Source: Coenobita brevimanus (taxonomy: Eukaryota; Arthropoda; Malacostraca; Decapoda; Coenobitidae). Taken from it: 64,000 bases of DNA. The stretch covers positions 27,153,466 through 27,217,465 of the forward strand of contig CM064657.1 of NCBI GenBank assembly GCA_032717465.1, given 5' to 3'. A model generated the notes under the pieces. The model was not told the origin of the DNA. It searched no databases and saw only the letters and a list, made by a program, of their open reading frames with translations. Within the stretch, counting starts at the first letter, position 1, and each line of letters starts with the position of its first letter. Below are positions 47,841-58,895 of this stretch, piece after piece. The translations under genes and the position numbers were made by a program.

Positions 47841-48430
47841 AGCTCGGAGGCACAGGATGAGGTGGTGTGGATGAGAGGCTGAGGAAGGAAAGGGTGTAGA
47901 TGGAAGACAAAGGAGGTGTGTAAGAGGAAGGTTGCGGAGAGCAGAGTGTAAGAGGTAAAAGAATGGAAGGGAGAGTCACTAAGAGAAGGGACGAGTATCA
48001 GCTGCATGAGAATGGAAGGGTATACAAGGGAGGAAAAAACAGGTAATGCGTATACAGGAGAAAGGAGAAGAGAATGGGCGGATGTGGAGAGAAGGCAGGG
48101 ACAGGGGAAATGGGAAGGGGAGGGGGCAGCGATTAGGGGGCCGCGTTCCCTGGCCCCCCGTTGCTTTGATCCATTACCACCCGCAGCCAGGACGCTCCAA
48201 TCACCAGCACGGCAAAAGAGGTAATGCAGTCTCGTGTTTTACAAATCCCCGTGTGGTTCAAACGATCTATTCCGAATGGCAACAAGGAGAAAACATGCAC
48301 GACTGGTCACGGTTTGATCCATTACTTTTATTTTTCTGTCCGGCTTCTAATTATTATACATATAAATGGACGCATGGCAACCCAGGTACGGACGCAGTAC
48401 GAATAACAAAGAGGGGACGCATTCTTGTCA
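47841..48430. other. Purine-rich then mixed unique sequence, no gene
   Basis: 47841-48130 is A/G-rich; 48130-48400 is balanced. A 134-codon plus-strand frame (48046-48450) spans both and has no recognisable motif. Confidence 0.4.
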
Positions 48431-48433
48431 AAC

Positions 48434-48545
48434 GGGAGCCGGTGATGTAGTGGTCGGCATATTCTGCTCATAACCGAAAGGACTCGGGTTCGCTTTCCAG
48501 ACCGGACAGACTGTATCTCCCCTGTGCCTCTTCACCTGTTACTAC
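48434..48545 (+). mobile_element. tRNA-derived SINE head (tRNA-Met-like), family S4
   Basis: 48437-48507 has tRNA architecture: A-box TGATGTAGTGGTCGG, an anticodon-arm-like ttctgCTCATAAccgaa with loop CTCATAA (anticodon CAT), and B-box GGGTTCGCTTTCC. A CCGGT/ACCGG pair could close the acceptor. Mismatches in the anticodon and T stems argue against a working tRNA gene. About 40 bp of body follows (gtatctcccctgtgcctctt). No second copy is in the window. Confidence 0.6.
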
Positions 48546-48780
48546 TGAACTGTATGCACCATACAACTGGGGACTCACAACTTATTCTAGTGTTGCAGGT
48601 CGTCTTCTCGGAGATAGTCTGGATGTTGCAAAAACTTACTGTCTACCTTTGTGGTATTCGTGCCATCGATAAGCATAAAACTATCGCTTCTTCTCCCGCG
48701 ATAAATAATATCTTCCAGTGGTGGCCAGAAAAAGAAAAGACAGAAAGAAATGAATTTCCTGTACTGAAGTGACTAGTGAG
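48546..48780. other. No gene; possible TTAA-MITE remnants
   Basis: tgttgcaggtcgtcttctcggag at 48590 and a right-end-like cctgtactgaagtgac at 48758 may be remnants. Confidence 0.35.
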
Positions 48781-48782
48781 GA

Positions 48783-49090
48783 TTCTAACCTCCTTGGCAT
48801 GAGATTCTTCCTTAGATGAAAAAAATCGTCTGATGGTAGACAGAACAAAATAAATCTGGAGTCATCGTTCAGAAGGAATTCCTTCACTACGTCATAACGT
48901 CTTAGAGTACTCTTGATTTTACCAGGCAATTTTATACAACGTAAGAGAGCATTACAGTTGTGAAAAGGTAAAGAAGACTACACCGAATCTCTCCAGTAAG
49001 AAGAAAAATCTCCCCAAGTTTAATCAAATCCTCTGGAGATAGGAAAAATATAATAAAAATACGTTCTCTGAATAAATGAGATAAATGCCA
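48783..49090. repeat. TTAA-MITE triplet (forward, reverse, forward)
   Basis: Forward 48785-48878 (gaaaaaaatcgtctgatggtaga, gtcatcgttcagaagg). Reverse 48885-48972 (attccttcactacgtcataacg, gattttaccaggcaattttatac, ttgtgaaaaggtaa). Forward 48980-49087 (atctctccagtaag, ttaatcaaatcctctggagatag). Confidence 0.82.
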
Positions 49091-49445
49091 CCACAGACTG
49101 AATCATTAAGCTGATAAATGAAGTCAGAAGCACTAAAAAAGAAAAGACAGAAGGAAAAATGTTAGTTCGTTCGGTGAATATACATTTCTTTAGAATAAGG
49201 AGTCACTGTTATTCAGCATCACTCTTAACAGTTCAAGTACACATTCATCCAACAATTTTGTATTTGGTGACAAGGTAAGTTATTAATTACAGAACATAAA
49301 ACAGCGAACAGAATCAAGTGAGCAGGTACAGTTCGTCCTGCTTTAACAAGGCGGAAATGTTCGTAATTTTGCGCTTATTTCCCATAACTCAATGGTAGTA
49401 CAATAGTTTACATCCTTTTCATATTACTATATCGTGATTAGCATC
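49091..49445. other. No recognisable feature
   Basis: AT-rich unique sequence. Confidence 0.4.
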
Positions 49446-49447
49446 AC

Positions 49448-49532
49448 ATTCCATTGTTAATCTCTTGTTAGAGCCCAGAATAATAGATGGAGAGACCATT
49501 TTAGGCCAGGCTAAGGTGGACCCAGTGTATTC
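49448..49532 (+). repeat. Dispersed 85-bp family (D85), copy
   Basis: ccattgttaatctcttgttagagccc, gatggagagaccattttaggccaggctaagg and tggacccagtgtat align with the copies at 43748 and 54600-54760. Confidence 0.72.
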
Positions 49533-50260
49533 ATGGGTAAGTTTTACTTGTAGGATGTAAGAGACTCGCTGTAGTCTTGACTCCAACGTAGCACGCTTAC
49601 TTTTCACTCTTGAGATTTCCGTTACTTGCCTTTCCACACACAGCGGCTAGCATTCATAGGAGGGAAATGGGCCACCTTCACAACTTGAATACTAAGTCGT
49701 CGTTGTGTGTGACTGGATGAACCATGGTGATGAGGTAGAAAAGAATTTTCTTGGTCACAAGTCACACTGACTCTCCAGTCTGACTACACTTGGTCATCAT
49801 TTGGGCTGAATATGTTAGGGATCATCGCCAAGTTCGAAAGGAAAATGCTGTAGTGAACGGAGGAAAAGGACCGTAGGAACAGCTCAGTTTTTTCTAACAG
49901 GAAGCAAGTCTCGCTGCAATCTCTGTGACTTCAATATATCACTCATCCTTATCATTCCCAGAGCTTCCTTTACTTGTTCTTCCACTACCCTCACCGCCAC
50001 CAGACACATCCCAAGATTAATGCTTTTTGCGTCTGGCATTACCTGTCGCTGAGCCAAAGCAAGCCAACGAAAATTATCTTTCTTGTGGCTTCCTGAAATT
50101 GTGAGAAGCACTCGCCCAGCCGACCAATTACACGTGGCACAGCAAGGAATAATTTGCAGTGTGTGTTTGCTCAAGGATTACCCAGGACCTTAATCTTGGT
50201 AGCAAAGAAGGATTCGTGGCCTTTATTTCTATGCGATTTATTTCGCGTATTACATATTAC
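49533..50260. other. Unassigned; 96-codon minus-strand frame at 49884-50174
   Basis: Non-repetitive sequence. The minus-strand frame encodes a mixed-composition product with a basic end (residues like KSQRLQRDLLPVRKN) and no known motif. A donor-like CAG|GTAATG occurs on the minus strand within it, so part could be an exon, but nothing else supports transcription. Chance remains the simplest explanation. Confidence 0.3.
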
Positions 50261-50261
50261 C

Positions 50262-50417
50262 ATTCTCTTGTATGTTATTTTCATCGCTTTAATATCGATA
50301 TACAGTAGTGTCTATTAATTACAGTATATTCAACTGGATACTGAAGGTGTACAGAGCAGAGTAAGTCGCTCAAGAAGAGGCGTAAAGAAATCTCCAAAGC
50401 TACTTAGAATACGATCA
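50262..50417 (+). repeat. Dispersed 155-bp family (D155), copy 1
   Basis: Aligns with 63350-63490: cattctcttgtatgttattttcatcgctttaa against cattatctcgtatgttatttatatcgtttta, and aatctccaaagctacttagaatacgatc against aatctccaaagccacttagaatacgatc. No inverted termini or poly-A were identified, so its class is unknown. Confidence 0.75.
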
Positions 50418-50644
50418 TTAGTCCAAGATGCTATTGGCCTGTCTCACCTCCCAACCTCTCATTCGTCAGCTGTGGAAAGATATCGTTATGTAACCCTGTA
50501 TCCAACCTGCATCAAGTGAGAGGGATCTAAAAACAAAACAGAGAAGTACAAACGTAGGAAAGTTATCAACAACGTGATCAATTAAATGGGCCACACACTC
50601 ATTCACTCAGTGTTCCAGCCTCCAAAACTAGACGACCAAAACTC

Positions 50645-50680
<36 letters not shown>
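50418..50680. repeat. Unique sequence ending in (CT)n at 50647-50680
   Basis: The CT run is clear; the preceding 230 bp has nothing assignable. Confidence 0.85.
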
Positions 50681-50683
<3 letters not shown>

Positions 50684-51330
50684 GGCGTCGGCTTTCTAAG
50701 TTAATCTTGTCATCTCCAAACGGTGTTATTCGATACAGGGAAGGCGCCCTGTGGTACAAGAGTTAATGAAAACTGTATATAACCCATTCAATCTGAAGTT
50801 TCTCCTATCTTGAAAATACTTGTCTGAAGGTGGCAAGAACTATAAAAAAAAATTAAGCTATCTGGTTTACCCTTTCAGTCCGGCGACGTAGTTATACAAT
50901 TCCTGCCGTTCCCATTCAGTTATAATCACTAGGGAGGAGACTTCATTAACCTTCATCAATATAACAGATACTTCCCAAGTTGAATACATCTGTCTGGGAG
51001 TAGCATGATCATTATTAAAAAGGAAAAGTACCACTTTTGAGGGAAGCGTATATAGAATTAATTAACTTTCATTAAGAGATTTCTTTTCCTAGTTTAATAA
51101 ATCGTAGAGGACAGAAGCATAAAATAAGAAGTTCGCCATTTCAGCAAAGAGATTAAACAGAGAAAAACAGGCCTCTAAGCAGACTACTGAACGGCCAGAA
51201 CTGCCTTAACTGACGCGTACGTGGAAAATATGAAGTCATTTCCCGGGTGTTCATTATGAAAGATCTTTCCTAAGCTGTATTAAAAAAAATCTGGGGTATA
51301 AGTATAAAAATAGAGAAGCAGTTAAAACAG
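50684..51330. repeat. TTAA-MITE cluster, about six diverged copies
   Basis: Reverse about 50684-50768 (atcttgtcatctccaaacggtgttattcg). Forward 50779-50870 (acccattcaatctgaag, acttgtctgaaggtggcaag). Possible reverse 50871-50960 (ccctttcagtccggcgacg start). Forward 50965-51048 (tgaatacatctgtctgggagtagcatg). Forward 51070-51160 (taataaatcgtagaggacag). Forward 51255-51320 (ctaagctgtattaaaaaaaatctgg). Confidence 0.72.
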
Positions 51331-52552
51331 AGAAATGAAGGATGATAAACCAAGGAAAGAAGGATGATGTACAGACTAATGAAGAACGTGAATGGCCTTA
51401 ACCGAAGCCGTGTGGGGGAAATTTGAAGCCATTGCCGGCCGTGTTTACCCTCAGCATGTCCCGGGTATGGGCTGCTTCCCGAGTCCCGCCGGCCCGCCAG
51501 TCATCCCTGGGAACTCACAGGACAGCTGTTTTTCTTCAATTTCGCCGTGAATGCCGCGTATCACTCCCACCTTCCCTGGGCAAATGCCTCGAGTAATTTC
51601 CATATTGCAACGCAGAATCCTGCAAGCGCTAGTCCTTCTTGTGATGCAAAATTCTCTTTGATTTCCCTCAACTTTCCACAGGCCAAAATTACCTCGCTGA
51701 ATTCCTAGTGGGGATGATTATCAGCTTTTTTTTTTCTCTCTGTCTTCCGACAGAGAAGTTCTTCTTTAATATCATTTTCCAGTCTGAAGTCAAAAGGTGG
51801 TTCTTACACAAATTTCTGAAATAAAACTGGAATACATAAGTGTCTTGGAAAACATGGTACAAATATCCTTGCCTCGAGAAAAGTGAAATATTCTTTACGG
51901 AACTCCAGGAATGAAATATGATATAATCTTTATGCAAAAATCTCCATATTTACAGCTTACAAGCAAAATGGGCTGTATGATTACTCTAATTACGTACACA
52001 CGACAGGAATTACTGCCAACATATGGCGTAACATTACTCGGCAGGTGTTGCAATAGCTTGTTATGGAACATGGGTACAGTGTATGTTCACAACAATGATG
52101 TCTGTTCACAATGCACCAACACATCACTAACGATCATGTCACTGAAGGAGATACTGGTAACTTAAGTGAATGATAAATGTAATGGACTCATGTTTATGAG
52201 GGCGGACATGGTGGATATGAAGATTACTTTGTAAATTTCTCGTACCAACTGGCGAGCGCTATTTCGGCGAATAAAAATTATTTTCCATAATTCATGAAAA
52301 AAAGACTGCACTTTCAGTGCTTAAATGAAGCTATATTGAAGCCAGATGAGGTCTGCTGAAGTTGACTTTTTTCTTAGCGTATTTTTGTCCACAGTCACTA
52401 TTTTCACGTATCACGAAATTTCATCATGCCTAAAAACTTAATTATATCACATTAATCGGACTCTCTAATTCACTTCAAAACGATGACATCTTTCTGTATA
52501 ATATTCATACTATTACTAGACAGGTGAACTCAGGAGGGCACCGTGGCAGTCT
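51331..52552. other. Single-copy-looking segment; GC-rich island at about 51420-51560
   Basis: About 1.2 kb without tandem or dispersed repeats that I could find. 51420-51560 is clearly GC-richer (ccgggtatgggctgcttcc, gccggcccgccagtcatcc). Short frames (82-84 codons) have no recognisable features. If the window holds a conserved non-coding or exonic sequence, this is one of the likelier places. Confidence 0.35.
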
Positions 52553-52573
52553 GTGGGTTAATGATGAGTGTAT

Positions 52574-52665
52574 CTATCCCCTCCAGTCTGAATATTGCCT
52601 CAAGCTGACTGGAATCATCTGGTGGAAGCAACAAGGAAATGAAATCCTCGGGTTAAAGGGGTTAA
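52574..52665 (+). repeat. TTAA-MITE copy with clean right terminus
   Basis: tatcccctccagtctgaatattgcc, ctgactggaatcatctggtggaagca, acaagg and a right end of taaaggggTTAA at 52658-52665. A stray gtgggttaatg at 52553-52563 may be the end of a lost reverse copy. Confidence 0.83.
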
Positions 52666-53086
52666 CTTACAGCCGAATGAATACTTCAAAGCAAAATTAT
52701 CGAACAAACACTAAATGAATGATCAAAACCGATACAAGTAACCATATTCATAGCGAATTCGTATGCAGAATGGACAATTATTTCATTATTTTACTGGAAA
52801 GGTAAAAGATAAGAGTCATACAGAGATATTCCCATCGGAGAGTAGTAGGACTTAGGCTAGGCACCCGTAGTCCAGAAATTTAAGTTGTATGTAAACAACC
52901 TCCGTCAGGGGTAGTATTTTACATGATCCCTAGTCACCTGTTACTTTCAAACTGCTGCATGTAAGATACGGAGGCCTCCAACCAAGTGGTCTGGTACGAG
53001 ATCCTAAGGCGTCCATATCAGATACTAAGAAAACAAAAGTTCTGATAATGGAATTTAATCAAAGCATGTTGCAACACAACACTAAC
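52666..53086. other. No recognisable feature
   Basis: AT-rich unique sequence. Confidence 0.4.
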
Positions 53087-53850
53087 CCATCACGTCCCGA
53101 GCTATTTCGCACCTCTAACGTCCTCCAATCCCGAGGTATTTTCGAAAAAAAAATTTTTGGCTAAAACCTCCGCTTTTGGTGAGAAACATCGAAAATTCAT
53201 AGAGAAATCGCTCACCTGAGGTTTAAAACACTCGATCCAGGTACCAGTACCTCCTTACCTGACTGGGTTTTCTAACAGGCTGGCACCAAAGAAAACGAGT
53301 TCTATGGGAGGGTAACTATTTCACACCACTGATAAACTGTATTTATTTATTTACTTGGTACGAATTTATATGTAGTACGAGAGTATATTGGTTTTCAAAC
53401 AGTAATAAAGGCGTTATAAGCATTGTTTCACTCACTAACTCATCAACATACCTGACCTTCTTTTGCCACATTACCTGATCATTATTTCTGACTGTTTCTT
53501 CCTGTAATGCTATGTAAACTTTGTCCTCCACATTGTCATCGATTGGGGAATCACTCTGGCCCTGAATGTCTTTACTGGCCAGGTCACTGGTAACAGGTGA
53601 ATTGCTGAGACAGTGGCATGAGGGGGGGAGGGGGAAGGTTATGCAGTGTAAGGCATTGTCCCTGCTTGGCATCTGGAAGAGGAATAGAGGAAGGTGTCCC
53701 GTATATATGTATGAAAAATCATGCGCGAAAATTGAAAATTGTGCAAATTAGGGACCTTGCAATTGCACGACGTACCAGTACGTCGCCGGGACTGGCAAAT
53801 GCAAAATGTTGCAATGTACCCATACGTCGACGGGACGGGGCGGGCTGATA
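53087..53850. mobile_element. Possible non-autonomous DNA transposon, piggyBac-like
   Basis: Left end cccatcacgtcccgag (53087) and right end, read inward on the minus strand, cccgccccgtcccgtcgacg share a cc-cgtcccg word. Subterminal palindromes are similar on both sides: aggtaccagtacct (53238) and gacgtaccagtacgtc (53770). Between them lies a 109-codon minus-strand frame (53343-53672) with an acidic patch (SDSPIDDNVED) and no catalytic motif. TTAA duplications are not intact (ctaa on the left, ctga on the right). The ends differ from those of the TTAA-MITE. The call is tentative. Confidence 0.35.
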
Positions 53851-53887
53851 TACTGTAATAATTCAAGACAATAATCTAGACTAGTCG

Positions 53888-53890
<3 letters not shown>

Positions 53891-53942
<52 letters not shown>
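53891..53942. repeat. (TG)n microsatellite
   Basis: About 26 TG units adjoining the 3' end of the S3 SINE. Confidence 0.97.
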
Positions 53943-53943
<1 letters not shown>

Positions 53944-54268
53944 ACGTGGTGCATGTGTGTGTATGTGTGTCTGACCCTGGGCATAGGTTTCATAGCCCGT
54001 TCTCTGATACCCAGTAGTCCTCCTACATACTATGCACCTCCACATCCACCGTCCATACTGAAAACAAGTTATGGTTGTCTCATACAGGACTAATGTATTG
54101 ATATTAGTGGAAGTATTTTTACGATATGTAGGTGGGTCTTATGGTAGATCAATAAAGTATGCTTTAAAGAAATTCCAATTCTTAAACTGTATCCTGCCCC
54201 AGCTGGGATTCGAACTTATGTCTATTAGGACTCTCTACTGCCACGACTACCGACTTCTAAGCCCGATT
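53943..54268 (-). mobile_element. tRNA-derived SINE, family S3
   Basis: On the minus strand the head (54268-54190) has an A-box-like gtagtcgtggcagtagag and a strong B-box AGTTCGAATCCCAG (54216-54203). The body runs through cttgttttcagtatggacgg, and the tail cgggctatgaaacctatgcc (near 53990) leads to (CA)n. The tail segment resembles the fragment at 26337-26375, which ends in poly-A. Confidence 0.6.
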
Positions 54269-54595
54269 TACTGGTTCATAATTCCTATGTAGTATGTCCT
54301 CAAGGAAGTGTTAAAAAAACTCAAACGATTATTGAAACAGTGCTAGAAATACCGAGCAGTAAGATGCCAGGCACTGACACAACAGCACAATACCTGACAG
54401 CAGCCCAATGTTCCCACAAAAATACTGATCAACGTTTCAGAAACCCACATTGGTGATATTTTAATATACATTACCTTTTGACGTGGATTTTCGTCATTCT
54501 GCAGCATAATGCTCCTGGTTCACCATCAGAATACGACAGTACTCCAGCTACTCATCCTTTTCTTAATACTTGCATTTTATCTAGAGTAGCAGTAT
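54269..54595. other. No recognisable feature
   Basis: AT-rich unique sequence. Confidence 0.4.
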
Positions 54596-54597
54596 GT

Positions 54598-54762
54598 TTA
54601 TGTGTTAATCCCTTGCTACAGTTAAGTATTCAAGCCAAATTAAAGTGGATACTGTATCAGTGACCAGCATGATACTGTACCGATAATTTCTTGCTGCAGC
54701 TCTGTATTCAAGATGGAATCATATCACTTTAAGGCCAAGTTAATGTGAACAGAGTACAGCTG
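54598..54762 (+). repeat. Dispersed 85-bp family (D85), two tandem copies
   Basis: First copy 54600-54662 (gtgttaatcccttgctacagttaagtattcaagcc) lacks the middle. Second 54672-54760 (cgataatttcttgctgcagctctgtattcaagatgg, then ctttaaggccaagttaatgtgaacagagtac) is complete. Confidence 0.75.
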
Positions 54763-54796
54763 TTGCACAGAGACAGTGGTTTTTGTTGCTGTTTAT

Positions 54797-54878
54797 AATG
54801 ATAATAATAATAATAATTTTCAGTTTATTTGTTCACTGCACCCAGTGGACTTTCACCACAGAACACCATGAGCTACAC

Positions 54879-54937
<59 letters not shown>
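54797..54937. repeat. Short (AAT)n and (TG)n at 54881-54937
   Basis: The TG run has about 28 uninterrupted units. Confidence 0.96.
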
Positions 54938-54940
<3 letters not shown>

Positions 54941-55250
54941 GAACCCAGACTACAGATGCCAAGTCGGCGATTTTGCAGCATGGGCTAGACACAATTACTT
55001 CCGTGCACCAACAATACATCAGGAATCTTTTTCAGGTGTTAAAGCAATCTTCGCATACTTCATGACAATTTCCTAAGGAAGCAAGTTTTGTGATGTTACT
55101 GAACTTTATTTTGCAACTCTGGAAGGAAGCAGCCTCAGCCGCCGCCCGCATCCCGACAAAACATTCCTCCAATCGCTGCCATGAATAATCCCAAGACCTG
55201 ACTTAACATTTCAAAGGAGGGTTGGCCGGGCAGCAAAGTCACTAAACTCA
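54938..55250. other. No recognisable feature
   Basis: Mixed unique sequence. Confidence 0.4.
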
Positions 55251-55254
55251 CGCA

Positions 55255-55380
55255 CCCCACCGCCACAGCACAACATCACGCCATCCCATACCACATCACC
55301 ACACAACCCCACCATACCCCACAACCACAGCACCCCATCACACCCCGCCACCACATCCCCTTTTGCCCGACTCCGTCCAA
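55255..55380. repeat. CCACA-rich degenerate repeat
   Basis: Repeated accccaccataccccacaac-like words. Confidence 0.65.
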
Positions 55381-56259
55381 CCGTCCCAACACTGGTGTAC
55401 GGCCTTCCTTTGTGTAATTATGATATGGATGCTGAGTCCCCCCCAAAAAAAGGGGGGGGGGAGATTCCACATACCTCCTCATGCAACATCATTTTCTTTA
55501 TGTTGCATTGTAAATATGTGATACAGTATAAGTGCGTGTTTGAGTTACCTGCATGGGTATGCAGTAAGAGTCATACTGGTTAAGACAGATTTGTAGCTCT
55601 CATTATTATCTATCTATTTGCCTGGATCTATCAATGTCCGTCTATCTATCTATCTGTCTAATAATGAATGAGAATATAAATGCCAACAAAACAACAACAA
55701 CAACAACGAGTATCTTTAACGACTGTCATCACAAATAATGCAGATTTTCTTATGTATTTTGCTTTTCAATGAAACAGCGAGAGTGGAGCTTTGATATTTT
55801 CTTTTCCTTTAATGAAGACGCCAGACTCTTATAAAACAGTCCAAGGGAATGAATGTAGCTTCTGGCATGCTGGAGTTTTTCTTCCTTTGTAACTTTTTGA
55901 ACTTCTGGCAAAGCTTTCTCCACCCGATGCTGGTGATGATTCCAAGGTTCTAAACAACACTGAGAGACTGACGAGGCTCTGCACAATAAAATCTTCAATA
56001 TCACTCGAGCATATTAACCAGTCGAGAGATTTACACACAAGGCTGAGAATATTTTTAAATTGTCCTCGCTAAGAATCACTTTAATGTGGAGTTAGTCTTT
56101 TAGTTTCTTTTGTTGCAGACTTAGAATATCAGAACTATTATACATTTTAAGCCAGTGACACGAACATGGTACACGTCCATACCCTTAAGTTTCTAAACGT
56201 GACACAAGGCTAAGTAGAATCTTTTCAAAGCCCACATCAATGAAGAACTTACATAACTG
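55381..56259. other. No gene; (TATC)n patch and a weak D85 fragment
   Basis: G9 run near 55452, tatctatctatc near 55634-55658. ttttaagccagtgacacgaacatgg at 56145 weakly matches the D85 right half. Overlapping minus-strand frames at 55750-56038 have no recognisable features. Confidence 0.4.
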
Positions 56260-56400
56260 AAACTCACACCACTGCCAAACCCACACCACTGTCACACCCA
56301 CACCACTGCACTGCCACACCCACACTACTGCACTGTCACACCCACACCATTGTCAAACCTAAACCACTGTCACAGCCATACTACTGTCAAATCTACATCA
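56260..56400. repeat. Minisatellite, unit about 17 bp (CCCACACCACTGTCACA)
   Basis: About eight copies of cccacaccactgtcaca with aaa/cac and ctg insert variants. Confidence 0.85.
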
Positions 56401-57740
56401 GTCACTCCCACTATCTATCTATCTATAGCCCGATGCCCTAATCCCGCAAAGGGTGGCCGCAGACAAAACGCCTCCAAGTCACTCTGTCACCCACCATTTG
56501 ACTCCCCTCCCCCCAACTCACCCCCCCTCCCTCATATACCTCTCAACTCCATCCCTCCACCTCATCCTCGGTCTACCCCTCCCTCTCCCTCCCTCCACCT
56601 CACCTACATACACCCTCTTAGTCAGTCTTTCATTCTCCCACACCCCTATGAAACCCACATGACACCTACACCAGTCAGCCCACAGCACTCAGATCCATAC
56701 GATTCACATTCACGGCAGTAAAATTTAGACCAGTCCAACCCAAACCACTTCAACCAAAGCCACTCAGGACCACCCAAGCGCCATTAAAGTCTGCATCCAC
56801 GAACACAAAAAGACAATTAACTACGGATTATCTGACCTTTACCATTCGGAGAGCTTCAGTCTTGTATCTCTCACTTCTTCTTCGACCTTTTACTTGGCCG
56901 GGTAATTTACATATCGTTCTTTTCCAGCGTTGGGATGATCTTTACCTTCCGCTAGCGTCGCTGGGTGGCCGAAGACTAAACATTTTATTTTTTCTCTAGA
57001 TCTTGGTGGTGGTCGCTCCTGCCCTCTGCTGGGAGTATAATCAAACAACTCGCTTCTAGTCTTGCTTCTTTTATGTCTGAGACAGTCCACTATAAAATAA
57101 AATTGGTACAAAAATCCTAGGCAGATGGGGGACCCTAAGGTCCTTCGCTGAAGTGAAGCAACCTGTAATAAAAATCCTTAGGCGTGACTAACTGATCACG
57201 CCGCTCCTAGTGATGTTCCCGTAGGTTAAAAGCTAAAGTGACTCTTGCTTAGCTGTAGTAATTTTTTTTATACATTCAGTAGGCTTCATTAATACAGAAA
57301 CTTAAACTGTTGTAATATTTACTGCATTCTTACATCCAGCAATGTATGTCTGCTTGCTTTACAGTGTTGTGGACTTGCTTCCTCGACTGGTATGGTATAC
57401 TGTAATGATATACTGTACAACACAAAGCAGCAGTAATTATAAAATCAAGAAGTTCTAATATGGCATAAGAGAACATTACTCAGAAAAAAGAAATAACGAT
57501 TGCTAAATTACTTCTCATTAACGATGGCGATCACACTTGCAATAACGATAAGATACAAAGATAACATTATACTGTATTAAAAAGAAAACAACACCAATAA
57601 TAGTACCGAACATATAAAAACACTCCACACACGCGGCGACAACATCACCAACGCAACACCTCCCCTCCACAACAAAGGCACTACTCCACTCAAGCATCAC
57701 ACCATCCTTTCGTACCCTTCCACCACCTATCTCCTGACCG
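56401..57740. other. No recognisable gene; C-rich patch at 56500-56620
   Basis: ctatctatctat at 56412, then a pyrimidine-rich patch giving Pro/Ser/His frames, then about 1.1 kb of mixed sequence without repeats. Short frames (73-87 codons) carry no identifiable motif. Confidence 0.4.
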
Positions 57741-57743
<3 letters not shown>

Positions 57744-57785
<42 letters not shown>

Positions 57786-57977
57786 CTCCCTCTCTCTCTC
57801 TCACAACCAACCCCATCCCCATGTACCCTTCCTCTTCCCCTTCATGCAAGCTGGTTCTAACTCTCCCTCTCTCCATCCTCTACCCAACACCCCGTTCAAA
57901 CCTTTCTCTCTCCTTGCGTTCCTCTTCCTACCCCTTCCACGCACACTCATTCTCCTTCCTCCACTTCTCCTCCCTCT

Positions 57978-58032
<55 letters not shown>
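57744..58032. repeat. (CA)n, pyrimidine-rich stretch and (CT)n
   Basis: (CA)n 57744-57783, C/T-rich 57784-57978, and (CT)n 57979-58030. The 159-codon minus-strand Arg/Glu frame is an artefact of (GA)n. Confidence 0.93.
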
Positions 58033-58205
58033 CCAACTCCCGGACTTTTTGCCTCCCAGCCTGTAACCAGATTATCTACCCATTTGCCTTTATGAGCGGC
58101 AGATGAGAAGTCCGCTCCAGGCATTATCTTCGTTAGGGGCACCGGCGGGATGCCACGGCTGCCTGTCACCGAATTTCTTGACTCCTGCTGGGGGACGCTC
58201 GGGAC
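58033..58205. other. GC-balanced unique sequence
   Basis: No recognisable feature. Confidence 0.4.
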
Positions 58206-58207
58206 GG

Positions 58208-58650
58208 GACGAAGGGGGTTTCCTCTCGACTGAACAAAATCGTCTTGTGTTGGCGTATATAAAATTCTCAGGTGTACCAATGGCTGAAGGGTGACTCAAC
58301 ACTCCTTGGATTTTTCTCAAAAGAACAAAACTAAACAAAATACCGTACTCAAATGCACCAGCCACAGCAAAAGTGTGTCTAACCCATTCACTACTATGAT
58401 GTCTCTTCTAACCTTGATAAAATCGTCTGGAGGTCATCCACATATGATAGTAAAAAGAATAAACTCGTCTGACGGTAGCAGGAATAAATCATCAGGGGAC
58501 AGATAGAATATAAATCAAACAAGTCATCACCGTACTGGAGACATCTTCCAACCCTTTCACAATAACAGATCCCCCTTAAACTGAATATAACTGTCCGGAG
58601 GCACATGAATTGGCAAAAAGATATCACGCAGAAGGGATTACCAGAGAACT
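58208..58650 (+). repeat. TTAA-MITE cluster with an internally expanded copy
   Basis: First copy about 58212-58293 (cgactgaacaaaatcgtcttgtg, ggctgaagggtgac). Second 58381-58540: the core occurs three times in a row (aaaatcgtctggaggtcatc; aaactcgtctgacggtagca; aatcatcaggggacagatag) before the right end gtcatcaccgtactggag, so the middle has been duplicated. Third 58553-58642. Confidence 0.82.
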
Positions 58651-58895
58651 GTGTGCAAGCTTCGGCAATTTTGACAGATTTTCTTATTTCGACATTCACC
58701 TCGTTTCCCTTCCATCTCCCAGAGCGTCTTAACACAGGCCTGGACCATTTCTGTCTCTGTGTGTACTTGTCACCGCGATGCCACTGCAATCACTGTTCAT
58801 TATTGTCGATTGTATGGCTGGTTGATCCCATTATTTATAATCATGTGTTTTAACTCGATCGATACTATACATTCTTTTTTTTTATGGTTTATCCA
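58651..58895. other. No recognisable feature
   Basis: Mixed unique sequence. Confidence 0.4.

Noticed and set aside
54190..54268. Functional tRNA gene on the minus strand
   Set aside because: The B-box is good, but the T-stem halves (ataag and cccag) do not pair; better read as a SINE head.
57801..58280. 159-codon minus-strand Arg/Glu-rich frame
   Set aside because: Its central part is (GA)n-encoded ERERER sequence; the ends are composition-driven.
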